Below the pieces are notes generated by a model, which worked only from the letters and a program-made list of their open reading frames with translations, searched no databases and had not been told where the DNA came from. 64,000 bases of DNA from Massilia sp. Root351 (GTDB lineage: Bacteria; Pseudomonadota; Gammaproteobacteria; Burkholderiales; Burkholderiaceae_D), in the NCBI RefSeq assembly GCF_001425045.1, contig NZ_LMDJ01000006.1, forward strand, positions 109,024-173,023, read 5' to 3'. Both the position numbers and the translations under genes were made by a program. How positions within the stretch are numbered: position 1 is the first letter of the stretch; each line of letters begins with the position of its first letter. Positions 63,201 through 64,000 of the stretch are shown in pieces.

Positions 63201-63359
63201 GTAGGGACAGGTGTTGCGGGTTTCTGTGGTGCGCAGCAACTTGTACTGCCGCACCTCGGCGAGCGCCGGGGTAGGGGCGAAGCCGAGCGCAGCAATGCTC
63301 GAGCCCGCCAGGGTAGCGCCTGTCACCCGTAGGAACTGGCGCCGCGACATCTGGTGCAT
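60288..63359 (-). CDS. fdoG: Selenocysteine formate dehydrogenase catalytic subunit
   Basis: 1023 residues including selenocysteine. A Tat signal (MSRRQFLRVTGATLAGSS) targets the periplasm. A [4Fe-4S] ligand set CPYCSVGCG with a later LCPKG follows. At residue 197 an in-frame UGA (62771-62769) falls in NQARV-U-HGPTVAG, the same context as E. coli FdnG/FdoG, so the codon is read as Sec and the gene is intact. The remainder binds bis-MGD (RGAMTNHWVDIRNADVILV, GGNAAEAHPCG). It oxidises formate to CO2. ATG 63359 has GGAGG 5 nt upstream. A conventional translation would split it into two proteins. Confidence 0.97.
62733..62768 (-). promoter_or_regulatory. SECIS element of fdoG
   Basis: Directly after the UGA (62771-62769) the transcript folds with an upper stem GGCA/TGCC (plus 62754-62751 and 62745-62742) around a GGTCT loop. 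The loop bases and distance from the UGA match the fdhF/fdnG SECIS pattern, in which bulged G and U contact SelB. The lower-stem boundaries are approximate. Confidence 0.8.
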
Positions 63360-63890
63360 ATCTGCCTCCATCATCGTCCTGAATGTCTGATCAGTGTAGC
63401 ACCATGACAAGAATCAAGGATTGTTGGAATTGTATCGGGGATGTATCTGTTGCTTTTCTGGCATGATGGCTGGCCCCGTTGGCGACATGGCGAGGTTCGA
63501 TGCCACGGTTCGGGGCACTCGACCTGTAACTCCTTGTGAAACTCCGCCTGGCCGGCAACGCACGAAACGTTCACCAAGGTCGGCTATTGGCCGGTAACGG
63601 TCCAGTATCGCAGCATAACATTTTTTGCTATGGCGAAAAGACGCCAACTTACACCACAGCTCGGTAAACCTTGACCAATTATGTCGTGTGATGAAAGCCG
63701 TGCCACCTTACTTAAAGCTGAGGAAATATGTGACCAGCCCTGCCCGAGAAAAGGCCCGGCGCCCACGCTGCGCAACGACCAACTGTGCTAACGGTCGCGC
63801 TATGCCCTGCTACGGACTCAAGTTCCACAGTACATACGTAAGCGTCGACTCAGCACCGTGTTGAGTGCCGTAACAGTTTAGTTGATGATG
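63360..63890. other. Upstream region of fdoG, no gene recognised
   Basis: About 530 bp noticeably lower in GC than the rest of the window. Only short open frames without recognisable motifs occur on either strand. It must hold the promoter of the formate dehydrogenase operon, but I cannot assign boxes with confidence; a TATGCT at about 63615 on the minus strand is a weak -10 candidate. The 13-mer ATGATGGCTGGCC occurs here at 63463-63475 and again at 63885-63897. Confidence 0.5.
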
Positions 63891-63919
63891 GCTGGCCGCA
63901 GGCCAGCGTTCATTTATTT
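63891..63919 (+). terminator. Possible hairpin terminator
   Basis: GCTGGCC (63891-63897) and GGCCAGC (63901-63907) form a perfect 7-bp stem over a GCA loop. It is followed by the T-rich GTTCATTTATTT on the plus strand. No plus-strand gene ends here, so what it would terminate is unclear. Confidence 0.4.
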
Positions 63920-64000
63920 GCCAGCCACAAGGTGCTGGGAGCAGCTGGGCCTGTCGCTGGCCGCCAGCGCCGCCGTCCTGAAAACGGACGCCGCCAAGTC
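63914..64000 (-). CDS. Possible 3' end of an unidentified gene
   Basis: High-GC, coding-like sequence resumes near 63925. On the minus strand a frame entering from beyond the window ends with TAA at 63914 (last residues SQHLVAGK). A plus-strand frame from TTG 63918 is also open to the window end. About 28 codons are too few to choose, and neither end shows a recognised motif. Confidence 0.2.
   Translation of the reverse strand, partial: DLAASVFRTAALAASDRPSCSQHLVAGK

Noticed and set aside
59337..63332. A 1331-codon open frame antisense to the formate dehydrogenase genes.
   Set aside because: It is the mirror of GC-rich codon usage: composition is dominated by His, Arg, Gln, Ala and Val without motifs, while the minus-strand genes have clear catalytic motifs.
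1..64000. Mobile elements, integrase or CRISPR at the selC site or elsewhere.
   Set aside because: selC is a classic integration site, but here both flanks are ordinary genes overlapping the tRNA, and no integrase, transposase or spacer repeat was seen in the window.

Overview
The window is high-GC, densely packed bacterial chromosome. Its gene set (malonate decarboxylase with a TRAP importer, phasin, LIV-type transport of an acyl-CoA substrate, selenocysteine formate dehydrogenase, TonB receptors, CheV) fits a betaproteobacterium. My best guess is an Oxalobacteraceae member of the Massilia/Duganella type; this is inference from gene content and base composition. I see no insertion sequence, phage or CRISPR array.

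Layout. 1-11.8 kb: the 3' part of a TonB receptor, a LytS/LytR-type two-component pair, a CPA1 Na+/H+ antiporter, tRNA-Gly(GCC) with promoter and terminator, cheV, and a DJ-1/PfpI protein. These are followed by a thiol/gamma-glutamyl neighbourhood: S-formylglutathione hydrolase, a CPA2 antiporter directly abutting a YbdK-type ligase, and a class-C26 gamma-glutamyl hydrolase. 11.9-20.0 kb: an eight-gene minus-strand operon (IclR regulator, acyl-CoA dehydrogenase, acyl-CoA synthetase, livJHMGF), with all genes after the regulator overlapping by 1-8 bp. It looks like uptake, CoA activation and first oxidation of an unidentified carboxylate. 20-33.9 kb: mixed housekeeping and exported enzymes. These include a phosphoribosyltransferase, an orphan rod-like flagellar protein, two paralogous Tat-exported Asp-nucleophile alpha/beta hydrolases on either side of an S41 peptidase, SRAP, Sui1/YciH, DUF2867, YjdM, an S10 carboxypeptidase, a phasin and thioredoxin 2.

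33.9-43.9 kb: a complete malonate utilisation locus. dctPQM-type TRAP genes lead directly into mdcACDEGBH on the minus strand, and an MdcY-like GntR repressor is divergent. The shared 130-bp promoter region has back-to-back promoters and repeated TACAA half-sites. 43.9-49.6 kb: a decayed kptA (RNA 2'-phosphotransferase) remnant, a secreted protein of unknown role, a GNAT, a MocR-type regulator, moaA, and an unusual fusion of a membrane domain with a beta-propeller.

49.7-63.4 kb: a TonB receptor, YfiR-like and CHASE8-GGDEF-EAL cassette on the plus strand faces a selenocysteine formate dehydrogenase block on the minus strand (fdoG with an in-frame UGA at residue 197, fdoH, fdoI, fdhE, selA, selB, selC). 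The tRNA-Sec gene lies across the 3' ends of both selB and the GGDEF-EAL gene; it supplies the last codons of both and its anticodon is antisense to the GGDEF-EAL stop codon. Only selD and fdhD are missing from an otherwise self-sufficient formate dehydrogenase/selenocysteine unit. The last 640 bp are lower in GC and mostly non-coding.
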